Below, in pieces: positions 16,885 through 25,127 of a DNA stretch of 64,000 nucleotides. Where the stretch lies: contig NZ_BCSX01000022.1 in assembly GCF_001570425.1 (NCBI RefSeq), forward strand, positions 46,549-110,548, written 5' to 3'. Within the stretch, counting starts at the first letter, position 1; each line of letters starts with the position of its first letter. The position numbers and the translations under genes were made by a program. A model generated the notes under the pieces. The model was not told the DNA's origin, ran no database searches, and worked only from the letters and a program-made list of their open reading frames with translations. This DNA is from Mycolicibacterium brisbanense. GTDB lineage: Bacteria; Actinomycetota; Actinomycetes; Mycobacteriales; Mycobacteriaceae.

Positions 16885-17301
16885 ATGGCCTTGAAGAAGA
16901 TCGCAGCGCGTGCAGTCACCACAAGCATGCTCGGCATGGCTGGCTTGGGCATCGGCGCGGGTCTGGCCCACGCCGATCCGCACGTCCCGATGCCACCGAC
17001 ACCACCCGTTCCGGCTCCGGGGATTCCCGGTCCTGGCGTAAATGCCGGAGTACCTGGCAATCCGCTGCCGCCGGGGCAGGGTTATCTGCCGCCTCCTGGG
17101 CACGGTGGACCAATGCCTCAGGACCGCATTCCGTTCGCCTCGGCACCGCCGTGGGTCACGGTCCCGGCCGTGCCGCCCATGGGCACGCCTCCGGCTCCGC
17201 CGGTTCCGGACTGGGCCACCGGCCTCCCGGTGGTCTGGGATCCTGACATCGGCGCCTGGGGCGTGTGGGACGCCCAGGCGAGCGCATTCATTCGGCTGTA
17301 G
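16885..17301 (+). CDS. Proline-rich secreted protein
   Basis: 138 residues. ATG 16885 follows a perfect AAGGAG at 16871. The signal peptide (basic ALKKIAARAV, hydrophobic SMLGMAGLGIGAGLA, cleavage at AHA-D near residue 31) leads to a mature domain that is about one third Pro and Gly. A conserved-looking C-terminus (WATGLPVVWDPDIGAWGVWD) is rich in tryptophan. It resembles mycobacterial proline-rich exported proteins of unknown role. It is followed by a hairpin terminator. Confidence 0.75.
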   Translation: MALKKIAARAVTTSMLGMAGLGIGAGLAHADPHVPMPPTPPVPAPGIPGPGVNAGVPGNPLPPGQGYLPPPGHGGPMPQDRIPFASAPPWVTVPAVPPMGTPPAPPVPDWATGLPVVWDPDIGAWGVWDAQASAFIRL

Positions 17302-17315
17302 GACACCGGATGCGG

Positions 17316-17347
17316 CTGCCACCCCGTCAGGCCTGGCGGGGTGGCAG
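17316..17347 (+). terminator. Hairpin terminator after the Pro-rich gene
   Basis: Perfect 11-bp inverted repeat CTGCCACCCCG ... CGGGGTGGCAG with a 10-nt loop, 14 bp past the stop codon; the following TTGGTGTT gives a weak U-rich run. Confidence 0.75.
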
Positions 17348-17367
17348 TTGGTGTTCGGCGAACGACG

Positions 17368-17405
17368 CGGGACCCCGCCCCGACCGATGGTCGGAGCGGG
17401 TCCCG
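17368..17405 (-). terminator. Hairpin terminator of the Gly-rich secreted gene
   Basis: Imperfect long inverted repeat (CGGGACCC ... GGGTCCCG with an inner GACC/GGTC stem) starting 9 bp after the minus-strand stop codon. With the facing hairpin it insulates two convergent genes. Confidence 0.65.
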
Positions 17406-17414
17406 TTCTCACCG

Positions 17415-17693
17415 CTAGGCGCAGACCTGCACGAAGCCGAGCGGCCCGGACACGCACGGCGGAGCCCAGCCGCCGTAGCCCACATAGGGCGGAGGCGGTG
17501 GCGGGCCCCAGCCCGGTCCATCTCCCCAGCCGGGACCGCCGCCCCAACCGCCGTGATGCCACGGGCCTTGCGACCACTGCACGCCGGGCGTCAGCGGTGC
17601 CGCGTTGGCCGTCGCAGCACCAAGGCCGAGCGCGGACACGCCGAGCGCCCCGGCGATGGCCGCACCAACTGCAACTCTCTTCAGACTCTTCAT
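17415..17693 (-). CDS. Gly/Pro-rich secreted protein
   Basis: 92 residues from ATG 17693, with a signal peptide (MKSLKRVAVGAAIAGALGVS... cleavage at ANA-A about residue 31). The mature chain contains repeated Gly-Trp-Gly and Gly-Pro-Gly turns, a six-proline run, and two cysteines near the end (PPCVSG, VQVCA) that could make one disulfide. It looks like the small Gly/Pro/Trp-rich exported proteins of mycobacteria. Function unknown. Confidence 0.75.
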   Translation of the reverse strand: MKSLKRVAVGAAIAGALGVSALGLGAATANAAPLTPGVQWSQGPWHHGGWGGGPGWGDGPGWGPPPPPPYVGYGGWAPPCVSGPLGFVQVCA

Positions 17694-18188
17694 GAGCACC
17701 CCTGTGAAACGTGAATCGAAGCTATGGCTCCGGCCTCCCCGACTCGGACCAAAGTCATTGCTGGGCACGGAAAGCAACGGTGACTTTCCGTTTCGTCCCA
17801 CCTTCGACGATATCGAGCCAACCTATGTATAGGTTATCGATAGGTTATGAAGACTCAACGTATCGCGAGGTACTGCAGCGCAACAGAACTCATCGACGCA
17901 AGGGCTGCGCCAAGAGTCAGCGCAGAAGCGATCGAGCATCGTGACGCGATCCCCGGTGAAAACACCTGCGGGACAACGCTTGATCAGCGACCCTGAAGAA
18001 GAATTCGGCGCCACGTCGCCAGATCACGGCATCTGGACCCACGCGGCGCCTCCGTCGACAACGTCAGCCCAGGCTTACCCCCTCGTGCCCGACGCAGCAC
18101 CAACAGACAGGCGAATTACCAAGCGCGCCAGCGATTCACAGTAGAAGCATCTGGTGAGGCCAAGACTACTGCACTAAGGTGCCCGCCT
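17694..18188. other. Intergenic region with operator-like repeats
   Basis: 495 bp separating the Gly-rich secreted gene from the LGFP operon. An operator-like cluster at 17820-17848 is listed separately. A 49-codon frame (17847-17996) starts exactly at the end of the repeats but has no ribosome binding site or recognisable family, so I do not call it. The rest shows nothing I can name. Confidence 0.5.
17820..17848. promoter_or_regulatory. Operator-like cluster of ATAGGTT half-sites
   Basis: Reads AACCTAT-GT-ATAGGTTAT-CG-ATAGGTTAT: three copies of the 7-mer ATAGGTT, the first inverted, the last two direct repeats 11 bp apart (one helical turn). Such spacing suits cooperative binding of a repressor to one DNA face. 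The AT-rich sequence stands out from its GC-rich surroundings. The binding protein is unknown. Confidence 0.4.
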
Positions 18189-18836
18189 GTGGGGTTAATC
18201 GACGACAAATATGCGATGCTCGGCGGCGACCACGGTTTCCTCGGACCGCCGAAAAGCCCGGGAGAAGACTTCGGCCGCGGCCGCCGGCGCAAGTACGCCT
18301 TCGGAGAGATCCGCCTGGACCTCGCCGCGCCGGACCCGCAAGAAGCGTTCGAGGTACACGGCGCCATCCTCGATCACCTTCGCACAGTCGAAAGTCCGAC
18401 AGATCCATGGTTTCCCACGTCTGACGAGTTGATGACCCGCGACGGGGCGGGGCGCATCTCCTACTTCGACGGGGCTGCCATCGTCTGGCGAAAAGATCTG
18501 GGCGCGTTCGCCGTTCAAGGGGCCATCTACAACAAATGGATCAGGATCGGCGGCGTCCGATCGGCGGTCGGGTACCCGATCTCCGACGAGCACGCGTCGA
18601 CCCCACCGACGCGGCGGAGCACGTTCGAGCACGGCGTCATCGATTGGCCCGGGCACGACTGGCGGGCCTTCGCGGTACACGGCCCGATCTTGGCAGCGTG
18701 GCAGTCAACACAGGGCGCATCACTCGGCGGTGTGCTCACCGACGAGACACCGGCCGCGGACGGTAGCCGCTTCAGCAAGTTCGAGCACGGACTCATCCGT
18801 TGGACCAAGGCAACCGGGGCGGTGATCGTGCCATGA
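18189..18836 (+). CDS. LGFP-repeat protein
   Basis: 215 residues from GTG 18189. It consists of four LGFP-type units (Pfam PF08310 as I recognise it): the pattern IDDKYAMLGGDHGFLGPP, and then blocks such as RSAVGYPISDE ... RRSTFEHGVIDW and LGGVLTDET ... RFSKFEHGLIRW, each with a glycine-aromatic turn and an HG-[LV]-I-x-W strand. LGFP repeats usually anchor mycobacterial exported proteins to the cell wall, but this protein has no signal peptide. It overlaps the next gene by ATGA, so the two are produced together. Confidence 0.8.
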   Translation: MGLIDDKYAMLGGDHGFLGPPKSPGEDFGRGRRRKYAFGEIRLDLAAPDPQEAFEVHGAILDHLRTVESPTDPWFPTSDELMTRDGAGRISYFDGAAIVWRKDLGAFAVQGAIYNKWIRIGGVRSAVGYPISDEHASTPPTRRSTFEHGVIDWPGHDWRAFAVHGPILAAWQSTQGASLGGVLTDETPAADGSRFSKFEHGLIRWTKATGAVIVP

Positions 18837-21067
18837 CGGCGATCGACGACAAATACGCGGCACTGAAAGCGGCGGGTTTCGACCTTGGCGCACCGAAAGG
18901 GCCGGAGACCTTCTGTCCGGACCGAACCGGGCGGTTCCGTCATTACGACCACGGGTCGATCTACTGGCACCCCACGACCGGCGCCCACGAGGTGCACGGC
19001 GCCATCCACGCCAAGTGGGCCTCGTTGGGTTGGGAGGAGAGCTGGCTCGGCTATCCCCGCACCGACGAGGGGCCGGCCGGGACGGATGGGCGCATCAGCC
19101 ACTTCCAGCACGGAGACATCAAGTGGACCCCCACCAACGGTGCCGTCGACCAGGCATCGGTGACATGGGGGGCCTATTGGAACCGGGACGCCGCTTTCCA
19201 CAAGAACAAGATCGCCGCTCTGCACAACGACCACCGCATGGTGTCGTTGGCAGTGCAACGGCTCTCGTCCAGCAGCGTCGTGTACGCGGCCGTCTGGCTC
19301 AAGAGCAGCGACACCGATCAGCACGAGATCCACGGTGTCGATGAGGCCGGGTTGGCGAAATTCCTGGAAACCGAAGCCGCTCAAGGCCATTCGATCGAAC
19401 TGATATCCGCGTCGGGGGATGGCGCCGACCGGGTCTGGGCGGCAACCACTCGCCCCGGCGAGCCGCCGCTGATGTGGTTTCCGAGAATGACCGACGGCGC
19501 CTCAACCGACCCGGGATCGCTACTGGCGATGAACAAGATCGCCCAGCGCAACCAGGCGGTGTTGACCAGTCTGACGCTCTTCGAGAACAGCGGTGCGTCC
19601 TGGGCGGCAGGCGTTTACCGCCGAGATCCCGACACCATCCCGTGGTCGGTCTACGAAACGCACCCGACCGCGCCTGACGACGACATGGCCAAATTGCCGA
19701 TCCAGCTCGCCCACGGCGGGCGCGTCGAACTCACCGCAGTGTCCGACGATCAGTGGGCCTCGCTGTACCGCGACGACGACATCGGCCCCGGCGCGTCGTT
19801 CAGTGGCCTCACCCCGGCCGAGATGGACGCCAAGGTCGAAACCCACCGCAAACTCGGCTACCTGCCGCGGCACATCGACATGGGCGGGACGGACGACCAC
19901 CGGTTCTCGGTGATCTTCAAGAAGCGGATCGACCCGCTGCCGCGTCGGCTCGTCATCACCGGCACTCCGGTGCCCGAGCTCACTGTCCTCGACGAGGCGA
20001 TGGCCGGTTACCTCAAGCGGACCGGCATCCGGGCAGCCAACCTGGCGGTGGCGCAAGACCATCGACTGATCTACGCGCGCGCGTTCACGTGGAGCGCGCA
20101 GGGCTATCCCATCGCGCAACCGCAGACGAGCTTCCGGATCGGCAGTGAGAGCAAGGTCCTCACGGCGATCCTGATCCGGCAACTCATGGAGGACCCAACC
20201 ACCCGACCGCAGTTCGGCGACGACAGCAAGATCGACCACCTGCTGGCGTTGGACCCGCCGCCGGGAATGACGAAGACGAAGGGGTTCGAAGACATCACGG
20301 TCCTCGAACTCATCAAGCATCAGACGGCCGTCGCCAGAAACTTCGCGAGTTTCGACCCCGAGGTCGTCGCCGCGTTCGGAAAGTCGCTGCCGGCGCGCAG
20401 CAAGCTGGACTTCGCCGCCTTCATGATGTGTCAGCCGTTCGATCCGCCGAAAGGTGACTATCGCAACACGAACTATCTCTTCCTCGGTGCCCTCGTCCAG
20501 AAGCTCACGGGCGGTATGTGGTTCGACGCGTTGAAGTCCCGCGTCCTGACACCGTTGGGACTGACGCTGCCGACACCGTCGGGTTCGACGCTCGCGCGTC
20601 GACGGCCGCAAGAGGTTCTCAGCCACGACTGGAACATGGATCTGCCCGCCAGCCTGATGAGTGCCGACCAGCCTCTGGTGCGGTCCGGCTACGGCAACGT
20701 GAATCTGGAAGAGGTCGGCGACGCGATCGGCGGGATGGCATTTCCGTCGTGCGACTTGGTGAAAGTGCTTGCGAGCTTTTCGAAAACCTCCAAGCACCGG
20801 CTGCTCAACACGTACACGCCGGCCGACATCATGTTCGCCGGAAACGCCACCGACGGACGCGTCGAGTGGACGCACAACGGCGGCTTGAGCAATACCGACG
20901 CCCTGATGGCCATCCGCGACGACGGCATCAGCTGGGCCGTCACGTACAACGCCGGCGCACCGCAGCGGGAGATGCAGCCCGACTACGACGAGCTCATCGA
21001 CGCCGTCATGGACACGCTGCCCACCCACGACCTGTTCCCGTCAGTGGGCCTCGCGCCGCTGGCGTGA
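18833..21067 (+). CDS. LGFP-repeat / polyglycine-hydrolase-like repeat / serine beta-lactamase-fold protein
   Basis: 744 residues. Residues 1-110 are LGFP repeats (RFRHYDHGSIYWHP, RISHFQHGDIKWTP). Residues about 115-370 are several copies of the 'bacterial tandem repeat / polyglycine-hydrolase-like' unit, clearest in GLTPAEMDAKVETHRKLGYL ... HRFSVIFKKR. The C-terminal 380 residues are a class C beta-lactamase/PBP-like fold with S438-x-x-K441 (IGSESK), Y543-x-N545 (DYRNTN) and H681-N-G683 (WTHNGG). Thus the catalytic triad is intact. The repeat-plus-lactamase layout is that of fungal polyglycine hydrolases. No signal peptide is seen. Substrate unknown; a peptide or ester bond at the envelope is likely. 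Confidence 0.8.
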   Translation: MTAIDDKYAALKAAGFDLGAPKGPETFCPDRTGRFRHYDHGSIYWHPTTGAHEVHGAIHAKWASLGWEESWLGYPRTDEGPAGTDGRISHFQHGDIKWTPTNGAVDQASVTWGAYWNRDAAFHKNKIAALHNDHRMVSLAVQRLSSSSVVYAAVWLKSSDTDQHEIHGVDEAGLAKFLETEAAQGHSIELISASGDGADRVWAATTRPGEPPLMWFPRMTDGASTDPGSLLAMNKIAQRNQAVLTSLTLFENSGASWAAGVYRRDPDTIPWSVYETHPTAPDDDMAKLPIQLAHGGRVELTAVSDDQWASLYRDDDIGPGASFSGLTPAEMDAKVETHRKLGYLPRHIDMGGTDDHRFSVIFKKRIDPLPRRLVITGTPVPELTVLDEAMAGYLKRTGIRAANLAVAQDHRLIYARAFTWSAQGYPIAQPQTSFRIGSESKVLTAILIRQLMEDPTTRPQFGDDSKIDHLLALDPPPGMTKTKGFEDITVLELIKHQTAVARNFASFDPEVVAAFGKSLPARSKLDFAAFMMCQPFDPPKGDYRNTNYLFLGALVQKLTGGMWFDALKSRVLTPLGLTLPTPSGSTLARRRPQEVLSHDWNMDLPASLMSADQPLVRSGYGNVNLEEVGDAIGGMAFPSCDLVKVLASFSKTSKHRLLNTYTPADIMFAGNATDGRVEWTHNGGLSNTDALMAIRDDGISWAVTYNAGAPQREMQPDYDELIDAVMDTLPTHDLFPSVGLAPLA

Positions 21068-21084
21068 GCTGTCAGGCGTTGACC

Positions 21085-21148
21085 TCACCGAGATTCACAC
21101 CAGGGACAAAAGCGCCGCGGAATTTGTCCCTCATGTGAATGTCGGTGA
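21085..21148. repeat. Long imperfect inverted repeat downstream of the hydrolase gene
   Basis: Two 26-nt arms (TCACCGAGATTCACACCAGG... and its inverse) pair with 23 of 26 matches around a 12-nt loop. It starts 17 bp past the stop codon. It may be a strong bidirectional terminator or a protein site; the arms are longer than an ordinary terminator and there is no U-tract. Confidence 0.6.
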
Positions 21149-21204
21149 TGGGGCCGGCCCCCTCGGCACCGGAACGACCTTGCCGGCACCGCGGCGTAAC
21201 CAGA

Positions 21205-21236
21205 AAACCCGCCCTGACCGAGGTCAGAGCGGGTTT
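21205..21236 (-). terminator. Terminator of tRNA-Ala
   Basis: Inverted repeat AAACCCGC ... GCGGGTTT with an inner CTGAC/GTCAG stem, lying 8 bp past the 3' end of the minus-strand tRNA and ending on that strand in TTTTC. Confidence 0.8.
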
Positions 21237-21244
21237 CTCAAACG

Positions 21245-21317
21245 TGGAGCTAAGGGGATTCGAACCCCTGACCCCCACACTGCCAGTGTGGTGCGCTACC
21301 AACTGCGCCATAGCCCC
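21245..21317 (-). tRNA. tRNA-Ala (anticodon GGC)
   Basis: A complete 73-nt cloverleaf on the minus strand: acceptor GGGGCTA pairing with TAGCTCC and discriminator A, D-stem GCGC/GCGC, anticodon stem CCACA/TGTGG around loop CTGGCAG (anticodon GGC, alanine), T-arm AGGGG-TTCGAAT-CCCCT. The 3' CCA is not encoded. The G3-U70 pair that is the identity mark of tRNA-Ala is present. Confidence 0.97.
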
Positions 21318-21372
21318 GTTTGTCGTGCTCCACGAAGTTACACCACGGCTACCCGCCATTCAAAATCGCTGG

Positions 21373-22632
21373 TCAAGGCACCTCGCCGCCGGACTCTGGA
21401 CCCAACGCACGGGCCGGAGTGTGCTCGGTGGACGGAATATGGCGGGTTTCCGGGGCGAAAACCCAGCCCGTCGCCGCGAGAAGCAGGATCGCGCCGCTGG
21501 CCACGAATGCCCACGAGAACGAGAAATGCTGAGCGATCATGCCCACCAGCAGGGAGCCACCGATCGAGCCGACATCGGACATCATCTGGAACGTCGCGAC
21601 TGCGGTGCCGCCACGTGCCTTGCTGCCGATGATGTCGGCCACCGCAGCCTGCTGCGGGGCCGAGAAGATGCCGGTGGAGAATCCCGCGACGAACGCGCTG
21701 ACGAGAAACAGCGTCAGCCCGTCGGTGAATCCGACCAACACGGTCGAAAGTCCCGCCGCGCTCAGTCCGACGATGAGCAGGAGCCGCCGACCCACCCGGT
21801 CGGACAGATGCCCGCTGGGAATGACGGCCGAGACGTTGCCGACCGCGAATGTCGCCAGCGCCAGACCTGCGACGCCGGCCCCGCGGTGGAACACCTCGGT
21901 GATGAACAACGGCACCAGGGCGACACGCAACCCGAACGCCGACCATCCGGTGGCGAAATTGGACAGCAGCGCCGCGCGGTACGCCCGGTTACGCAGTGCG
22001 GTCCGCACGCCCATCTTGGGACCGTCGTCGAGCGCGGGCGCCGCGAGCGACGAGTGGCGCAGGCTGATGAACACCACGGCGGCTGCCACCAACAGCGCGC
22101 CACCGTAGATCAGGAACGGGACGCTGAGCCCGAGGCCGGCGGTGAGGCTTCCGAGCACGGGGCCGCCGACGGAGCCGACCAGGAACGCCGAGGAGAACAT
22201 GCCGGCGACCCGGCCGCGGGCATCCGGCGGGCTGATCCGGATCATCAGGCCCAGCGCCGAGACGAAGAACATCGTCGAGCCGATGCCACCGAGCGACCGG
22301 AACAGCAGCAGCTGCCAGTAGGTCTGGGCGAACGCGCAGGCGCCGGTGGACAACGCCACGATGAGCAGCCCGGTGACGTAGACCCGCCGCTCCCCCAACC
22401 GCTGGATCAGCAGGCCGCTGGCGGGTGCGAAGGTCAGGCGCATGAGCGTGAACGCGGTGATCACGAAGGTCGCGGCGCTGATACTGACGCCGAAGTGGCG
22501 GGCATAAGCAGGCAGTACCGGCGCGACGACGCCGTAACCGAGCGCGATCACGGCGTTCGCAGCGATCAGAACCCAGACTTCACCGGGCAGCTTCGGTTTG
22601 GCTTGACAGTCGGTCTCCGCGACAGAACTCAC
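21373..22632 (-). CDS. MFS transporter (12-helix, drug-efflux type)
   Basis: 419 residues with twelve hydrophobic helices. The start is set at GTG 22632, whose GTGA overlaps the stop of the preceding phosphoglucomutase gene. The loop motif between helices 2 and 3 ([17 protein letters not shown]) and its echo between helices 8 and 9 ([17 protein letters not shown]) are major-facilitator signatures. Helix 4-5 has GGIGSTMFF and [20 protein letters not shown], the latter like motif C of proton antiporters, so export of a drug or metabolite is likely. Substrate unknown. Confidence 0.88.
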   Translation of the reverse strand: MSSVAETDCQAKPKLPGEVWVLIAANAVIALGYGVVAPVLPAYARHFGVSISAATFVITAFTLMRLTFAPASGLLIQRLGERRVYVTGLLIVALSTGACAFAQTYWQLLLFRSLGGIGSTMFFVSALGLMIRISPPDARGRVAGMFSSAFLVGSVGGPVLGSLTAGLGLSVPFLIYGGALLVAAAVVFISLRHSSLAAPALDDGPKMGVRTALRNRAYRAALLSNFATGWSAFGLRVALVPLFITEVFHRGAGVAGLALATFAVGNVSAVIPSGHLSDRVGRRLLLIVGLSAAGLSTVLVGFTDGLTLFLVSAFVAGFSTGIFSAPQQAAVADIIGSKARGGTAVATFQMMSDVGSIGGSLLVGMIAQHFSFSWAFVASGAILLLAATGWVFAPETRHIPSTEHTPARALGPESGGEVP

Positions 22633-24263
22633 CCGATAACTGTATTGACCAAGTCCTTGGCGGCCTGCTGGACCTCGGCAAGGTGGTCGGGGCCCTTGAA
22701 TGACTCGGCGTAGATCTTGTAGACGTCCTCGGTTCCCGACGGCCGCGCGGCAAACCACGCGTTGTCGGTCGTCACCTTCAGCCCTCCCAGCGGGGCGCCG
22801 TTGCCCGGCGCCGCGGTCAGCTTCGCGGTGATCTGCTCACCCGCCAACTCCGTCGCGGTGACCTGCTCGGGCGACAGCTTGGCCAATCGCGCCTTCTGCT
22901 CGCGGTTGGCGGGCGCATCGATCCGCGCATAGGTCGGCGCCCCATACTGTTCGGCCAGTTCCGCGTAGCGCTGCGACGGCGTCTTGCCCGTCACCGCAAG
23001 GATCTCCGAGGCCAGCAGCGCCAGGATGATGCCGTCCTTGTCGGTGGTCCATGTCGACCCGTCGGTGCGCAGGAACGACGCCCCGGCGCTTTCCTCGCCA
23101 CCGAACCCGATGGCCCCGGTGATCAGGCCGTCGACGAACCACTTGAAGCCGACCGGCACCTCCACGAGCTTGCGTTCGAGCCCGGCCACCACCCGGTCGA
23201 TGATCGAGCTGCTCACCGCCGTCTTGCCGACAGCGGTCGAGCCGGGCCAGTTGGGCCGGTGGGTGTAGAGGTAGTCGATGGCCACCGCGAGATAGTGGTT
23301 GGGGTTGAGCAGGCCGCCGTCGGGCGTGACGACGCCGTGCCGATCGGAGTCGGCGTCATTGCCAGTGGCGATCTGATACTTGTCACGGTTGGCGATCAGG
23401 GACGCCATCGCATTCGGCGAGCTGCAGTCCATGCGGATCTTGCCGTCGGTGTCGAGAGTCATGAACCGCCAGGTGGCGTCGACGAGCGGGTTGACCACGG
23501 TCAAGTTGAGGTTGTGCCGCTCGGCGATCGCGCCCCAGTAGTCGACACTGGCCCCGCCCAGGGGGTCGGCGCCGATGCGGATGCCCTCGGCGCGGATCGC
23601 GTGCAGGTCCACCACGTTGGGCAGGTCCGCGACATAGGCGTCGAGATAGTCGTGGCGTTGCGCGGTCTGCAACGCCCGGGTCAGCGGGATGCGCTTGACC
23701 GCCTTGAGGCCATCGCGCAGGATCTCGTTGGCGCGCTTGGCAATCACACTCGTGGCGTCCGTGTCGGCGGGCCCGCCGTTGGGCGGGTTGTACTTGAATC
23801 CGCCGTCGCGGGGCGGGTTGTGCGACGGGGTGACGACGATGCCGTCGGCCAGATCCGCATCGCGGCCGCGGTTGAACGTAAGAATGGCGTGGCTGACCGC
23901 GGGCGTCGGGGTGTACCGATCCGCCGAATCGATCATGGCCACAACGTCATTGGCGGCCAGCACTTCCAGTGCCGAAGCCCATGCCGGCTCCGAGAGCGCG
24001 TGGGTGTCGCGGCCGATGAACAGCGGCCCCGTGGTGCCCTGCGCGGCCCGGTACTCCACGATGGCCTGGGTGGTGGCCAGGATATGGCCTTCGTTGAACG
24101 CCGCATCCAGACTGGACCCGCGGTGTCCGGACGTGCCGAACACCACCTGCTGCGCCACATCCTCGGGATCGGGTTGCAAGGTGTAATACGCCGTCACCAC
24201 CTGTGCGACGTCGATGAGATCCTCGGGTTGCGCCGGTTGTCCGGCACGCGGGTTGGCAGCCAT
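22629..24263 (-). CDS. pgm: Phosphoglucomutase (alpha-D-glucose-phosphate specific)
   Basis: 544 residues, the standard length of bacterial Pgm, interconverting glucose-1-phosphate and glucose-6-phosphate for glycogen, trehalose and cell-wall precursors. I start it at ATG 24263, which places the family's N-terminus ([18 protein letters not shown]) correctly; an upstream in-frame ATG at 24323 would add 20 residues. The phosphoserine is Ser147 in TPSHNPP, the metal loop is DADSDRHG, and the phosphate-binding [15 protein letters not shown] is near the end. It is divergent from the crcB operon across 71 bp and overlaps the MFS gene. Confidence 0.95.
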   Translation of the reverse strand: MAANPRAGQPAQPEDLIDVAQVVTAYYTLQPDPEDVAQQVVFGTSGHRGSSLDAAFNEGHILATTQAIVEYRAAQGTTGPLFIGRDTHALSEPAWASALEVLAANDVVAMIDSADRYTPTPAVSHAILTFNRGRDADLADGIVVTPSHNPPRDGGFKYNPPNGGPADTDATSVIAKRANEILRDGLKAVKRIPLTRALQTAQRHDYLDAYVADLPNVVDLHAIRAEGIRIGADPLGGASVDYWGAIAERHNLNLTVVNPLVDATWRFMTLDTDGKIRMDCSSPNAMASLIANRDKYQIATGNDADSDRHGVVTPDGGLLNPNHYLAVAIDYLYTHRPNWPGSTAVGKTAVSSSIIDRVVAGLERKLVEVPVGFKWFVDGLITGAIGFGGEESAGASFLRTDGSTWTTDKDGIILALLASEILAVTGKTPSQRYAELAEQYGAPTYARIDAPANREQKARLAKLSPEQVTATELAGEQITAKLTAAPGNGAPLGGLKVTTDNAWFAARPSGTEDVYKIYAESFKGPDHLAEVQQAAKDLVNTVIG

Positions 24264-24334
24264 GGTTGACGATTCTGCTACCAGAAGCGCGTCGGTGTCT
24301 GCCGGTCGCCGAGTTGCCGCCATACTTTTACTTC

Positions 24335-24727
24335 ATGTTCGGCCACGACCCTCGCGAACTGGCCGCAGTGTTCGTCGGAGGCGCGCTGGGCACGGTCGCC
24401 CGCGCCGTCCTGGCGATCGCGGCGGCACCGGCACCCGGCCACTGGCCGTGGCCGACCTTCGTCGTCAACATCATCGGCGCGTTCATGTTGGGGTACTTCA
24501 CGACCCGATTGCTGGAACGCCTGCCGGTGTCCAGTTACCGCCGTCCGTTGCTGGGCACGGGTGTCTGCGGCGGATTGACCACGTTCTCGACCATGCAGGT
24601 GGAAACCGTTCGAATGCTGGAGGCCGGGCAGTGGGGCCTGGCTGCGGGCTACACGGCGGCCAGCCTGGCTCTGGGATTGCTCGCGGTCGGGCTCGCCACC
24701 GCCTTGGTCCGGCGGGTCAGCGTGTGA
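24335..24727 (+). CDS. crcB: Fluoride channel CrcB/Fluc, subunit 1
   Basis: 130 residues with four membrane helices. Start ATG 24335 ([20 protein letters not shown]) is preferred because it puts the first helix at the N-terminus; an earlier ATG at 24266 would add a polar tail. Signatures are [14 protein letters not shown] and [15 protein letters not shown], including the phenylalanine/threonine track of the fluoride pore. With the next gene it should form the heterodimeric dual-topology Fluc channel that lets F- out of the cytoplasm. Confidence 0.93.
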   Translation: MFGHDPRELAAVFVGGALGTVARAVLAIAAAPAPGHWPWPTFVVNIIGAFMLGYFTTRLLERLPVSSYRRPLLGTGVCGGLTTFSTMQVETVRMLEAGQWGLAAGYTAASLALGLLAVGLATALVRRVSV

Positions 24728-24758
24728 CGGCCCGCGAGGAGCCGCAGGCGGATCGCGC

Positions 24759-25127
24759 ATGAGCACGGTACTGGTGTGGACCGGGGTGGTGCTGCTCGGC
24801 GGCCTCGGCGCAGTGTCGCGCTTTCTGGTCGACCGGGCGGTCTCGGCGCGGCATACCCGAGGCTTCCCGTTCGGCACGCTGGTGGTGAATCTCAGTGGCG
24901 CATTGCTGTTGGGCTTCTTCGGCGGCCTGGCACTGAGCCCGCACGTCGCACTGCTGGCCGGCACGGCGTACGTCGGGGCGTACACCACGTTCTCCACCTG
25001 GATGCTGGAAACGCAGCGGCTGAGCGAAGAACGCCGCCTGTGGCCGGCGGCGGCCAACATCGTGGTCAGTGTCGTTCTCGGCCTGATGATGGCGGGATTG
25101 GGGCTGTGGTTGGGGGCTCGGCTGTGA
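24759..25127 (+). CDS. crcB: Fluoride channel CrcB/Fluc, subunit 2
   Basis: 122 residues, four helices, start ATG 24759, 31 bp after the first subunit. It has FGTLVVNLSGALLLGFF and GAYTTFSTWMLE, the Asn and Thr-Phe-Ser residues of the fluoride pore. Together with the preceding gene it makes the heterodimeric channel form. The stop overlaps the start of a DUF190 protein gene (GTGA). Confidence 0.93.
   Translation: MSTVLVWTGVVLLGGLGAVSRFLVDRAVSARHTRGFPFGTLVVNLSGALLLGFFGGLALSPHVALLAGTAYVGAYTTFSTWMLETQRLSEERRLWPAAANIVVSVVLGLMMAGLGLWLGARL

Noticed and set aside
17847..17996. 49-codon frame starting at the end of the ATAGGTT repeats
   Set aside because: No ribosome binding site and no conserved pattern; more likely intergenic.
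19520..21028. 502-codon open frame on the minus strand inside the LGFP hydrolase gene
   Set aside because: Exact antisense shadow of a well-supported gene; Arg/Val/Gly-biased composition with no recognisable motif.
21139..22713. 524-codon plus-strand frame running through tRNA-Ala and the MFS gene
   Set aside because: Crosses a tRNA gene and is antisense to a 12-helix transporter; high His/Gln/Arg content without motif.
24264..24334. Possible fluoride riboswitch before crcB
   Set aside because: The spacer is 71 bp and I could not find the crcB-motif pseudoknot elements in it.
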